DNA from: Achromobacter arsenitoxydans SY8
Lineage (GTDB): Bacteria > Pseudomonadota > Gammaproteobacteria > Burkholderiales > Burkholderiaceae_B
Assembly: GCF_000236785.1 (NCBI RefSeq)
Contig: NZ_AGUF01000082.1
Coordinates: forward strand, 28,302-92,301
Length of the DNA stretch: 64,000 nucleotides
Direction: 5' to 3'
Part shown: piece after piece, positions 19,047 to 27,726 of the stretch
How positions within the stretch are numbered: the first letter of the stretch is position 1
Layout: each line of letters begins with the position of its first letter
Translations under genes and position numbers: made by a program
Notes under the pieces: model-generated
What the model saw: only the letters and a program-made list of their open reading frames with translations
Told to the model about the DNA's origin: nothing
The model's database searches: none

Positions 19047-20438
19047 ATGCAACCCGCCTCCCTAGCCCAACCCGCCCCCAGCGGCGCGCCCCAAGACGCA
19101 GAACCCAGCCACGACCTGGTCTACGGCCCCGACGACCGCCCCGCGCCTCCCGTCGCCTTCATCGCCGCCCTGCAGCACCTGCTGGCCATCCTGGTCCCCA
19201 TCGTCACCCCCGGCCTGCTCATCTGCCAGGCCCTGGGCGTCAGCAGCCGCGACACCACCCTGATCGTGTCCATGTCGCTGGTCATCTCCGGCATCGCCAC
19301 CTACGTCCAGTGCAAGCGCTTCGGCCCCCTGGGCGCCGGCCTGCTCATCGTGCAGGGCACCAGCTTCAACTTCGTCGGCCCGCTGATCGCCGGCGGCTCG
19401 GTCATGGTCAAGCAAGGCACCCCGGTCGAGGCCGTCATGGCCGCCATCTTCGGCGTCGTCATCGCCGGATCCTTCGTCGAAATGGGCATCAGCCGCATCC
19501 TGCCCTTCGTCAAGCGCCTCATCACCCCGCTCGTCACCGGCATCGTCGTGCTGCTCATCGGCCTGACCCTCATCAAGGTCGGCCTCATCAGCATGGGCGG
19601 CGGTTTCGGCGCCATGGCCAACGGCACCTTCGCCAGCGCCGAAAACCTGACCCTGTCCGGCCTCGTCCTGGGCACCATCATCCTGCTCAACCGCGTGCCG
19701 GTCGTCTGGATCCGCAGCACCGCCCTGGTCCTGGCCCTGGCCGTCGGCTACATCGCCGCCGCCTACATGGGCCGCCTGGACTTCACCGGCGCCCGCGAAG
19801 CCGCCCTGTTCCAGGTTCCGGTTCCCCTGCACTTCGGCCTGGGCTTCTCGTGGGCCCTGTTCGTGCCGATGCTGATCATCTACCTGGTCACGTCCCTGGA
19901 AGCCATCGGCGACGTCACCGCCACCAGCAAAGTGTCCAAGCAGCCCGTCGAAGGCCCCCTGTGGATGCAGCGCATCAAGGGCGGCGTGCTGGTCAACGGC
20001 GCCAACTCGCTCCTGGCCGGCGTCTTCAACACCTTCCCCAGCTCCGTCTTCGCACAAAACAACGGCGTCATCCAGCTCACCGGCATCGCCAGCCGCCACG
20101 TCGGCGTCTGGATCGCCGGCATGCTCATCCTGCTGGGCCTCTTCCCCGTCGTCGCCGGCGTCCTGCAGGCCGTGCCCGAACCCGTCCTGGGCGGCGCCGC
20201 CATGGTCATGTTCGGCGCCGTCGCCGCGTCCGGCATCAACATCCTGGCCGGCATCCACCTGGACCGCCGCGCCCTGCTGATCATCGCCGTGTCCCTGGCC
20301 CTGGGCCTGGGCGTGTCGCAAGTGCCGGAAATCCTGTCGCACCTGCCGCATGCCGTGAAGAGCGTTCTGGAATCGGGCGTGGCGACCGGCGGCATTTGCG
20401 CGCTGGTCATGAACTGGTTCCTGCCTGAAAAGAAGTGA
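19047..20438 (+). CDS. NCS2-family purine (xanthine/urate) permease
   Basis: A 463-residue inner-membrane nucleobase:proton symporter with about 14 hydrophobic segments. The NAT signature FAQNNGVIQLTGIASR (residues about 334-349) and the SLEAIGDVTATSKVS motif (helix 8, near 286) place it with XanP/XanQ-type carriers rather than uracil permeases. The N-terminal 35 residues are Pro/Ala-rich and cytoplasmic. It is a single gene, divergent from htpG. Confidence 0.92.
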   Translation: MQPASLAQPAPSGAPQDAEPSHDLVYGPDDRPAPPVAFIAALQHLLAILVPIVTPGLLICQALGVSSRDTTLIVSMSLVISGIATYVQCKRFGPLGAGLLIVQGTSFNFVGPLIAGGSVMVKQGTPVEAVMAAIFGVVIAGSFVEMGISRILPFVKRLITPLVTGIVVLLIGLTLIKVGLISMGGGFGAMANGTFASAENLTLSGLVLGTIILLNRVPVVWIRSTALVLALAVGYIAAAYMGRLDFTGAREAALFQVPVPLHFGLGFSWALFVPMLIIYLVTSLEAIGDVTATSKVSKQPVEGPLWMQRIKGGVLVNGANSLLAGVFNTFPSSVFAQNNGVIQLTGIASRHVGVWIAGMLILLGLFPVVAGVLQAVPEPVLGGAAMVMFGAVAASGINILAGIHLDRRALLIIAVSLALGLGVSQVPEILSHLPHAVKSVLESGVATGGICALVMNWFLPEKK

Positions 20439-20522
20439 GGAACTGAGGGGATTTGGCCCTGGACGCGCATGGTTGCGCGGCCCGGGCCAGCCCCTGCTTC
20501 AGGCGGCCCGCCAGCGGGTCGC

Positions 20523-20551
20523 CTGACAAGACAGGAAAGTCCGCATATAAT
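20523..20551 (+). promoter_or_regulatory. Sigma-70 promoter of tRNA-Leu
   Basis: CTGACA (20523-20528), a 17-base spacer and a perfect TATAAT (20546-20551) lie 53 bases before the tRNA 5' end. Confidence 0.8.
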
Positions 20552-20604
20552 CGCGGTCTTCGCATCTCCCGCAGCCGTCATCTGGACGTGCTCGCGACCC
20601 CCTA

Positions 20605-20689
20605 GCCCGGGTGGTGAAATTGGTAGACGCAGGGGACTCAAAATCCCCCGCCGCAAGGCGTGCCGGTTCGATTCCGGCCCCGGGCACCA
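20605..20689 (+). tRNA. tRNA-Leu (anticodon CAA)
   Basis: An 85-nt class II tRNA. The acceptor arms GCCCGGG/CCCGGGC pair and are followed by an encoded ACCA end. The D-arm GGTGAAATTGGTAGACGC, the anticodon loop CTCAAAA within GGGGA/TCCCC, a long variable arm and GGTTCGATTCC all fit. The island that starts immediately after it suggests the 3' end served as an integration site. Confidence 0.97.
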
Positions 20690-20934
20690 TCTCTAAATCT
20701 TCTGCTAATTCAAACCGTTAGAAGATTTCGCAGTACAAGCCCCGCCCCGGGGACTTTCCAAAAATTGTGGTCAGGTACAGTTTCGGTACAGTGATGAAAC
20801 GGTATGCCTCATACGGAGTGCCTTGCAAAGCCCTCATTCGTAAGACAGGTTGGCCGCCCACGGCCAAGACCTCATCACGCACAGACTTTCGCTACTTACC
20901 GACATTTGTCGCGGCTACAGCGCGCTGGCTAGCT
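20690..20934. other. Junction between tRNA-Leu and the island, no recognisable gene
   Basis: A 9-bp hairpin AAATCTTCT/AGAAGATTT lies at 20695-20728, directly after the tRNA, without a T tract. A 49-codon frame (20794-20943) follows two GGTACAG repeats where an integrase gene would be expected, but its product is not recognisable. No complete integrase is seen. Confidence 0.4.
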
Positions 20935-21294
20935 TTGGCCTAGAATGTCGCATGATCCATCGGGCAACATGCTCAGCGCTAGGTAGATAACCTTGTGGCG
21001 CACGTCTGTATCCTCGCAGATCTTGACCCGTAACGCGTCAAAGAACACGACCGAGTGGATGGGTTTCAGGGGCGGGGACCACCGGGCAGTGATCTCGGCC
21101 ATGACACCATCGGTAACCGAGCTGAAGAAATCGAGCGAGACTTGGGTGGCGTATTGCCCTAGCAGAAGTCCCTGGATCTTGCGCACCGTCATGCCTCGGG
21201 CATACATGACGACGATCGAATCGTCAAAGCTCGTGAATCGTCGTTCGTGCTTCGGGATGAGCAGCGGCGCGAAGCTATCGTCCCGGTCACGAAA
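20935..21294 (-). pseudogene. IS256-family transposase fragment (internal part)
   Basis: The minus strand encodes an internal piece of an IS256 (mutator-type) transposase: RDRDDSFAPLLIPKHERRF, then SFDDSIVVMYARGMTVRKIQ and VVFFDALRVKICED, ending at SCDILG before an abrupt stop. Both the N-terminus and the C-terminal two thirds are missing, including most of the DDE core. It abuts the helicase stop at 21295 without a gap, so it marks an old IS insertion and deletion at the island's left end. Confidence 0.85.
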
Positions 21295-24081
21295 CTACCA
21301 ACGCTTCTCAAGAATCTCCCGCACGGAAATAGGATTCAGCACAGAAGATGACGCCTCCCAGTTCGCGTCATCAACCCTGCTGTACTTCACATCGAATGGA
21401 TTCCGGGTAGCCGCAGCCCGGTCGATCATCAGGTTGGCGGCAGCTTCATCGTTCAGGGCAATCTTGACCCATACATCTTCCAGAGTGTCCGGAATCTGGC
21501 CAAACAATTCGTGAATGGCCTCCAGCCGACTGGCCAGGACGTTGTGGACGCGATCTTCTACGGAATCGCGATACCGCAGATTCGCGATCCACACCTCGTT
21601 TCTGGCTTGGCCTATACGCTGGATTCGACCTTTGCGCTGCTCCAGGCGAGTTGGGTTCCAGGGCAAGTCGATATTGATGAGCGTACCGAGCCTTTGAAGA
21701 TTCAGGCCTTCCGATGCCGCATCGGTTCCGAGAATGAGTTTGAGGTCACCGCTGCGAACGCGTTTTTTTAGTGTTTCACGGTCACACCGTTGGAAACGTC
21801 CTTCACGCCAGAAGCCCGAACGGTTGCTACCGGCATAAAGGCCGATGTCCATGCCAGCAAACTCCGGTCGAGTTGCCAACTGATCTCCCACCCATTTCAC
21901 CGTGTCGTAGTACTGTGAGAACAGAACGCAACCCAGATCGACCCAGCGCTCATCCGCATCCCGACGGATGCCGAGCAGGTAGCCAATCAGCGCTTCCAGC
22001 TTGGGATCGCGATTACCGCCCTCTTTCAATAACTGCAAGCAACGCTCAAGCGACGCAATTTCATCGCTCGTAAAATTCTTCATGTCGCTCAATGCCGTTG
22101 GCGGGCGGCCAGGTCCCGCTTGCTCATCATCTTCAATATCGTCTTCTTCCTCATCGACACTATCGTAGTCAGCGCCGAGCAGCTTAACGATAGTCCGCCG
22201 GCCCGCCTCCATTGAACTACCAAGTCGTCGCAACAACAGTGTCTTGAAGAAACCAGCGCCACGCACGCGCTGCTGTAGCAACTGACAAAAGCTTTCGGCT
22301 TCCTGATATGCCTCGCGGAGATAGCCATTGAGCGTCAAGGCTTCGTTGTCATTCTCGCCAAACAGCTTCACCGCAACGCGAGGCAAGTAGTATTCGCCAG
22401 TAGCGGGGTTGATCTGTTGCTCTAGGTAGGCACGTGTCCTGCGGACTATGCAGCGAAGCAAAGGGTTGAACTTCTCGCCGTAGTTCGGGAGCAAGCCATT
22501 TTCAAATTGCACGCGACGCTGCACGACAGGCAGATTATCCAAATCCTCAGGACGAAATTGCCACTTGGTATCTGGAGCGTTCAGACGATTGCGAATCGCT
22601 GACGCTTCGCTAGACTCATGACGCGAGGGTAGCGGGTCACTGGCGTACCACCAACCATCGGCAGATTCTGTAGGCACCGTCAATTCTCCCGTCGCTACGC
22701 TCAAACAACGGCTGGGCTTGAACCAAGGGCTGCTATGGGTCCAACCGCCCAGTACACCGTCATTGCCTTGGGAAAGGATGCGCAACAAATCCCAGGCCTC
22801 CACGGGATGCAACTGCACCGGCGTGGCTGTTGCCAGCAACATACTCTTGGTCTTCGGACCAATCCGGTGTAGAAAGTTCATCAGCTTGCCAGGCTCTGCA
22901 CGTTCGTCGATTTCGTCATCGCTGGCCTCTACCTTAGGAATATTGCGACGTCGAGCTCGGTGCGCCTCATCCACGATCACACAGGTATAGTTGATCGCCA
23001 GCAACTGGCGGATCACTTCGCTGTTTCCGCGCACTACCAGCCCTTGTGAGAGCAGACCGATACGGCGCGGGCATTGTCCAAGAGAGCGGGCCCCATCTCC
23101 AGGATGCTCGACATCGTTCTCATCCACCCAGGTCCGGCCATTCCAACGCGCTGAAGGCAGATGCAGCAACTCCATCAGCTCGTCCTGCCACTGTTCCAGC
23201 AGCGGCTTTGGAGCAAGCACCAAGATCGGACCACCATCCGGCTCATCCAGCGCCATCAGCATGGCCGCCATGGCGAGTTGCACCGTCTTGCCGAGGCCAA
23301 CCTGGTCAGCCAGTACCAAACGGGCACCTCCGAAGCGATGACGCTCTAACGCCAGGCTGGCGAAATATTTCTGGTGCGGCCACAAGCCCTGTTCCCGACG
23401 GTAGACCGGTGTTTCTACCGCCGCTGCGGCGGCAGCCTTGTCGGGATCCTGCGAATCCAGCTCCTTCGGTTCGATGACACGACGTTTGATGATTCGCTGC
23501 AAATCCTGGGGAATGAATGGGCAAACGGAGAGATCAACCGCGCGCGGATCATTCCACAGAGCATCGAACTCTTCCTGCACCCACACCACCGTTTCGGGCG
23601 CCGAGTCTTCCCAAAGAAGTTCATAGTTGATTCGCCAGGCAGAAGCACTTTCATTGACGCTACCAAGGAAAGCTGTCGCCGAACCATCAGCGTGCCGGAC
23701 TACGCCAGCTTTGCCATGAATCAGGCCAAATGCCGCATCGGGTAATACACGAACTTCGATCCTTTTATTGATCAGTGCGTCGTATAGCGACTGGTAACGT
23801 GGCAAAGCCGGCGGAGGCGCAGATTCGGGATCGCCAGCGCACCAGCTTCGACGCAGCGCTGCCTGCGCAGCAGCTGCCGTGGCCATGTCTTGCGGATCGA
23901 TATCCGAATTGCAGATAATTCGGATCGGACCGGTGACCTTGGACAGTGCCTCACCTGCTACTTCGAACAGGCTGGAGCGGAAATAGCCCGCGATGCGGTC
24001 ATAGGACACCGCACCCTCCAGCCGCCGGTTGAGCACCGACTGGTCAAGGCGTGTCCGACGGCTGGAGTGTCGTTGCAACAT
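21295..24081 (-). CDS. Phospholipase D-like / SNF2-type helicase of an anti-phage cassette
   Basis: A 928-residue protein. The N-terminal PLD-like nuclease domain has an HKD-type motif (IHGKAGVVRHADGSATAFLG near residue 118, then GSVNESAS). A superfamily 2 SNF2 helicase follows: Walker A DQVGLGKTVQ (near 260), DEAH box VIVDEAHRARR, TATP, and C-terminal motifs GTDAASEGLNLQ and WNPTRLEQRKGRIQRIGQ. The ATG at 24081 starts two bases after the methylase stop. It probably translocates on and cuts incoming DNA; that is inferred from domains. It is the last gene of the cassette. Confidence 0.88.
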   Translation of the reverse strand: MLQRHSSRRTRLDQSVLNRRLEGAVSYDRIAGYFRSSLFEVAGEALSKVTGPIRIICNSDIDPQDMATAAAAQAALRRSWCAGDPESAPPPALPRYQSLYDALINKRIEVRVLPDAAFGLIHGKAGVVRHADGSATAFLGSVNESASAWRINYELLWEDSAPETVVWVQEEFDALWNDPRAVDLSVCPFIPQDLQRIIKRRVIEPKELDSQDPDKAAAAAAVETPVYRREQGLWPHQKYFASLALERHRFGGARLVLADQVGLGKTVQLAMAAMLMALDEPDGGPILVLAPKPLLEQWQDELMELLHLPSARWNGRTWVDENDVEHPGDGARSLGQCPRRIGLLSQGLVVRGNSEVIRQLLAINYTCVIVDEAHRARRRNIPKVEASDDEIDERAEPGKLMNFLHRIGPKTKSMLLATATPVQLHPVEAWDLLRILSQGNDGVLGGWTHSSPWFKPSRCLSVATGELTVPTESADGWWYASDPLPSRHESSEASAIRNRLNAPDTKWQFRPEDLDNLPVVQRRVQFENGLLPNYGEKFNPLLRCIVRRTRAYLEQQINPATGEYYLPRVAVKLFGENDNEALTLNGYLREAYQEAESFCQLLQQRVRGAGFFKTLLLRRLGSSMEAGRRTIVKLLGADYDSVDEEEDDIEDDEQAGPGRPPTALSDMKNFTSDEIASLERCLQLLKEGGNRDPKLEALIGYLLGIRRDADERWVDLGCVLFSQYYDTVKWVGDQLATRPEFAGMDIGLYAGSNRSGFWREGRFQRCDRETLKKRVRSGDLKLILGTDAASEGLNLQRLGTLINIDLPWNPTRLEQRKGRIQRIGQARNEVWIANLRYRDSVEDRVHNVLASRLEAIHELFGQIPDTLEDVWVKIALNDEAAANLMIDRAAATRNPFDVKYSRVDDANWEASSSVLNPISVREILEKRW

Positions 24082-24083
24082 GA

Positions 24084-27000
24084 TCAGGCGTGATCGTTGC
24101 GGAGACGTCCGGCCAGGATACGGGCCGCCTCGGAATCCCCAGCCCACTCGCCCATTTCTTCGGTATTGCCAAGAGCAGCCAGCCAATCGAGCAAGTAAAC
24201 AAAGCGTTCGCGTAGGCGCCAATAACCCTGCCCGAACGTGTCACGCAGGTACTGGCGACCAGGCTCTGGGTCAACATCGTTACGTGCTGTCTCACGCACT
24301 GCGAACAGCACGTGGCGCAGCGCCGTTGTCGCAAAGGGATGCGGACCCGACGCAACCGCACGACCACGCCGGGCCGACAGGATGACCGAGTTATCTTCGC
24401 CAGCAACGGCAAGAGTCGTGCTGGAAAACCCGGTCGGGGTCAGCATACGCGCGCCATTGGCCTTGTCCGACAGCAGCAGCGGGCGGATGTCGGTCAGGTT
24501 GAACCCTCGCGCCAGTTCCTCATACATACCCTTGCGGCGCTCGCCACGGGACTCGATGTCCAACGCGCGCAAGTAGTAACGCTCGGACAAGTCCAGATCG
24601 CGCCAGACTGGATCCAGACCACGCGGGATCAGATAATCGCAGGCAATGGTGATGGCGCGCTCGATAACCTTCTGAAAGTCACTAACCTCATTTCGGGCAC
24701 GGACGGCAAAGACTTCATGTTCGACGTCGCGACCATCAATATTGCCGTACTGGGTGAGCACCTTGAGTGCCGCAGCGTAGGCGGCCAACTGGTAGTCGGC
24801 ATCATTGAAATTGGGTTCGTCACCTTCGTCCAAAGCACGCATGGAGTCGATCTGGCGATGCACCTCGTCTTCCACCATCGGGAAGATTTCATCCAGGAAG
24901 CCTGCTTCGTTGCCGGGACGCTTGCGCAGAACAAGACATACCGTACCCTGTACGTAATTGCCCTTCTTGATCCCAGCCGCTTCCGTTTCCGTGCTAATTG
25001 TCCACGCGGCGGTTGCTTTCAATCCGGCCGCCCAAAGAATCATGCCGAGGTCAGCCCACACCGCTGGGTTCTGATGGGTGAACATCACCATCTGCAGCCC
25101 GTTGTCCGGCATGTGCCGGGCGAGGTTGCGATAGATGTCAACCATTGAGCGCCGGAAGTCGTCGCCATCACCTCGGACAGCCAACTCAGCTCGCGAATCC
25201 GGTATCCAAGCTGGAAACGACATCGCAATCTTGTGTTCGTACCATGCAAGAAAGAAATCGGCCAACTCGTGGTAATTGACTGCATCGGCATAGGGAGGAT
25301 CTGTTACCCATAGATCGCAGGAGCAAGTCAAATCACGAGCATCCCGCGCGAGAAGACTAGAGGTCCCCGAACCTGTACTTATTCCTTCTTTACCCGACAG
25401 CACTGCGAACGTATCGAACAACTTATGAAGAGGTCTAGCCGCATAGCTACTATGCGTATTCAAGGCCTGATTGTAAAAAACCTGATTCCCTTTTTCATTC
25501 CCTTTATGAAACATCCATGCGCTTAGCCTAGAGTTCCAATCGGCCATTCGTCCGATACCCAGCATGCAAGCAACTGTTGCGGTTGCGCTGGATGCAATTT
25601 CTGAGGCTATCTTGGCAACCAGACCGATTGTCAGCAATTGCCTGGGAGTAAATAGCTGATGCCAATGAGTCCAACCACGCTCACGTGCCAACCGATCAGT
25701 CTCATCACCTGATTTGATTGGAGTAGATGGAATGAATCCTTCCTTCTGCCAGTCAAAGAATCGTTCACGAAGCAACTCCAGCACTCGCATTTCGCGCCGC
25801 AGATCTGCCTCATCCGGCACGGCGTAACGTCTAACGTCCTTGAGTTTTCCGTTCCTGCGAACTTTTTTTACCCAGCGGATGCAATAAATACGCTCTTGAA
25901 AAACATCGCTCGTTCGCGGCAAGACATCGTCATTGGTCCAGAGCCGAAGTCCATCAGGACCACGCAGCGACTCAAGCGACCAACTACGCTCACGGTCCAA
26001 CGGATCCACTATCCGTCCATCGACCAACGTGGCACCCTTTCCCGCCTTGTACTCAGCAAACTCGCTAGCTGTGACATTGCGCGTAGTCGGTTGAAGGCGA
26101 TCCGAACCTTGAGGCCTATACCAATCGACAACCACGAGGGACTTTTCAGCTACCCCCCAGGTTGGGGCAAGCGGAATGTAGTATTCACAGCCTTCTGGCT
26201 TGACCTCAACACAGTACAGATAAGCATCAGCGCGCTCGCCATCATCATTATGTTCAATGCGCCACTCAGTGATCTGATGATCCGCCTCAGCAAACACACG
26301 GTTCTGCACACGCATTGCCTCTTCGTGTACAGCGCGACCGCCACCCAACAAGTTCAGACTGGCCCAAGTCAGCAGTCCGGCTACCGGATTAAGATCTGAG
26401 GCGTAGGCTTCGCAACCAATGCGCGCCGCCTCGAAAGGGATAGACCCGCCTCCACAAAAGCTGTCGCCCACACGCGGACGGTGACCGAAACGGCGTTGCC
26501 CCAGTTGATCGACAAGTTCCGACAAGCTCGACGCAGTAGTACCCATGTACTGGTTTATTTCTTCCCATGCAGCTGCCGTGGGGCCCGCAACATTCTCCGG
26601 TCTGTCGCAATGCTGAATGCGCTCAGCGTAGGGCAGCGCGTCGAACTCTGCACGATCCGGAATCGGCCGCCGTTTCTTGGCATCCAGCTCCCGCTGCTGC
26701 TCGGGCGATAGTGATTCCCAGATGCGCTGGCGCACCTCGTCCTTCTCTTCATCCGACAGCCCCTGCACGAACCCGCGAGTTCCGAAGTACTCATCGCTGA
26801 TTTCGGCCGATGCCGCGTCGCGCCAATCGCTGGCGGGAACGCTACCTAGACATCGGTCCCATACACCGTCGTCATCCATAGTCAGGATCTTTAGAAAAAT
26901 CTCACGATCCTTCTTGGGGGCATTCGAGGCCGGCATCAGCATGCCGAGAATGGAGGCCCGCACCAAAATCAGTGGTTTACGTCCCCACCATTTCCCGAGG

Positions 27001-27098
27001 CGCGTAAGCGTTTGACCATTATTAGCCTTTCGCTCCTTATACGACTCTGCAGAGAGTCGGGCGATTGGGAATTGGGTTTCGATGAAGGACGTCGTCAT
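24084..27098 (-). CDS. DUF1156-domain DNA methyltransferase of an anti-phage cassette
   Basis: A protein of about 1004 residues. The N-terminal DUF1156 region reads FPIARLSAESYKERK then GKWWGRKPLILVRASI (residues about 8-50). An amino-methyltransferase fold has the SAM motif GDSFCGGGSIPFEAARIGC and the catalytic DPPYADAVNY motif (N6-adenine or N4-cytosine type). COG1743-type enzymes like this act as the self-marking methylase in type 3 BREX. The open frame extends to 27236, but the ATG at 27098 fits the domain and avoids a 128-base overlap with the preceding gene. Confidence 0.9.
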   Translation of the reverse strand: MTTSFIETQFPIARLSAESYKERKANNGQTLTRLGKWWGRKPLILVRASILGMLMPASNAPKKDREIFLKILTMDDDGVWDRCLGSVPASDWRDAASAEISDEYFGTRGFVQGLSDEEKDEVRQRIWESLSPEQQRELDAKKRRPIPDRAEFDALPYAERIQHCDRPENVAGPTAAAWEEINQYMGTTASSLSELVDQLGQRRFGHRPRVGDSFCGGGSIPFEAARIGCEAYASDLNPVAGLLTWASLNLLGGGRAVHEEAMRVQNRVFAEADHQITEWRIEHNDDGERADAYLYCVEVKPEGCEYYIPLAPTWGVAEKSLVVVDWYRPQGSDRLQPTTRNVTASEFAEYKAGKGATLVDGRIVDPLDRERSWSLESLRGPDGLRLWTNDDVLPRTSDVFQERIYCIRWVKKVRRNGKLKDVRRYAVPDEADLRREMRVLELLRERFFDWQKEGFIPSTPIKSGDETDRLARERGWTHWHQLFTPRQLLTIGLVAKIASEIASSATATVACMLGIGRMADWNSRLSAWMFHKGNEKGNQVFYNQALNTHSSYAARPLHKLFDTFAVLSGKEGISTGSGTSSLLARDARDLTCSCDLWVTDPPYADAVNYHELADFFLAWYEHKIAMSFPAWIPDSRAELAVRGDGDDFRRSMVDIYRNLARHMPDNGLQMVMFTHQNPAVWADLGMILWAAGLKATAAWTISTETEAAGIKKGNYVQGTVCLVLRKRPGNEAGFLDEIFPMVEDEVHRQIDSMRALDEGDEPNFNDADYQLAAYAAALKVLTQYGNIDGRDVEHEVFAVRARNEVSDFQKVIERAITIACDYLIPRGLDPVWRDLDLSERYYLRALDIESRGERRKGMYEELARGFNLTDIRPLLLSDKANGARMLTPTGFSSTTLAVAGEDNSVILSARRGRAVASGPHPFATTALRHVLFAVRETARNDVDPEPGRQYLRDTFGQGYWRLRERFVYLLDWLAALGNTEEMGEWAGDSEAARILAGRLRNDHA

Positions 27099-27108
27099 GT
27101 AGCGGAAA

Positions 27109-27726
27109 TCAGAGAGAAAGAGTGAGTTGGGAATGCCCCAGCAGCTCACGACGGGCGCGAGGCGACAGACCCTCACCCTTGACGAAGGGGTTGTCGGCCA
27201 GCGCTGCGCGCAGCGCCTTGCGCCAACCCAAGCCACGCTGAGCAGCCTGGCCGGTGGTAGCCACGGTCATGGTGAACAGCCACCAGCGCTCTTCAGGCGC
27301 CAGCGCTTCCCAGTTGCGGATGGCATTCGGAATATCATCTAATGGCGCGTCTTCCACCGCCCAGCACAGGATGCACAACTCCTTGCCGAGCGACGCATGG
27401 ACCGGCACTAGCTTTGCAGAACTTTTCTGGAATCTGTGCGCCGGCAAACCGTTGGCTCGCAACCGGCGATTGGCCTCCTCCCAGAAGGCGGGCGCCAGCT
27501 CCAGCCAACGTTCACGCGTGATCACGACCCGGAGTGCGGGGCTTGTGGACTCTATGCCACCCACCGTTTCCCATCGCTCAAGGTCTTGACCACGCAACTC
27601 GGCGATGTACACCGAGGCGCACTTGCCAGTCCGACTCATGTCGATGACAAAACCGTGCCGAGCTTCCTCCGGAAGGAAGCCAAGCCCTAGCGCCTTTCGT
27701 GGTGGGATTCTCTTTGTGGTACTCAT
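27109..27726 (-). CDS. DUF3780-domain protein of an anti-phage cassette
   Basis: A 205-residue protein with the DUF3780 pattern: GFLPEEARHGFVIDMSRTG at the N-terminus, DLERWETVGGIES, and a C-terminal GLGWRKALRAALADNPFV segment. Its biochemical role is unknown; the family is found almost only between DUF499 and DUF1156 genes. The start overlaps the DUF499 stop (TAATG), and the methylase ATG follows after ten bases. Confidence 0.87.
   Translation of the reverse strand: MSTTKRIPPRKALGLGFLPEEARHGFVIDMSRTGKCASVYIAELRGQDLERWETVGGIESTSPALRVVITRERWLELAPAFWEEANRRLRANGLPAHRFQKSSAKLVPVHASLGKELCILCWAVEDAPLDDIPNAIRNWEALAPEERWWLFTMTVATTGQAAQRGLGWRKALRAALADNPFVKGEGLSPRARRELLGHSQLTLSL

Noticed and set aside
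19062-20351. A 429-codon minus-strand frame opposite the purine permease
   Set aside because: Asp/Gly/Gln-rich low-complexity translation, typical of an antisense shadow of a membrane protein gene.
20695-20728. The 9-bp hairpin after tRNA-Leu as an intrinsic terminator
   Set aside because: No T tract follows on the plus strand, so I list it only as a hairpin in the junction region.
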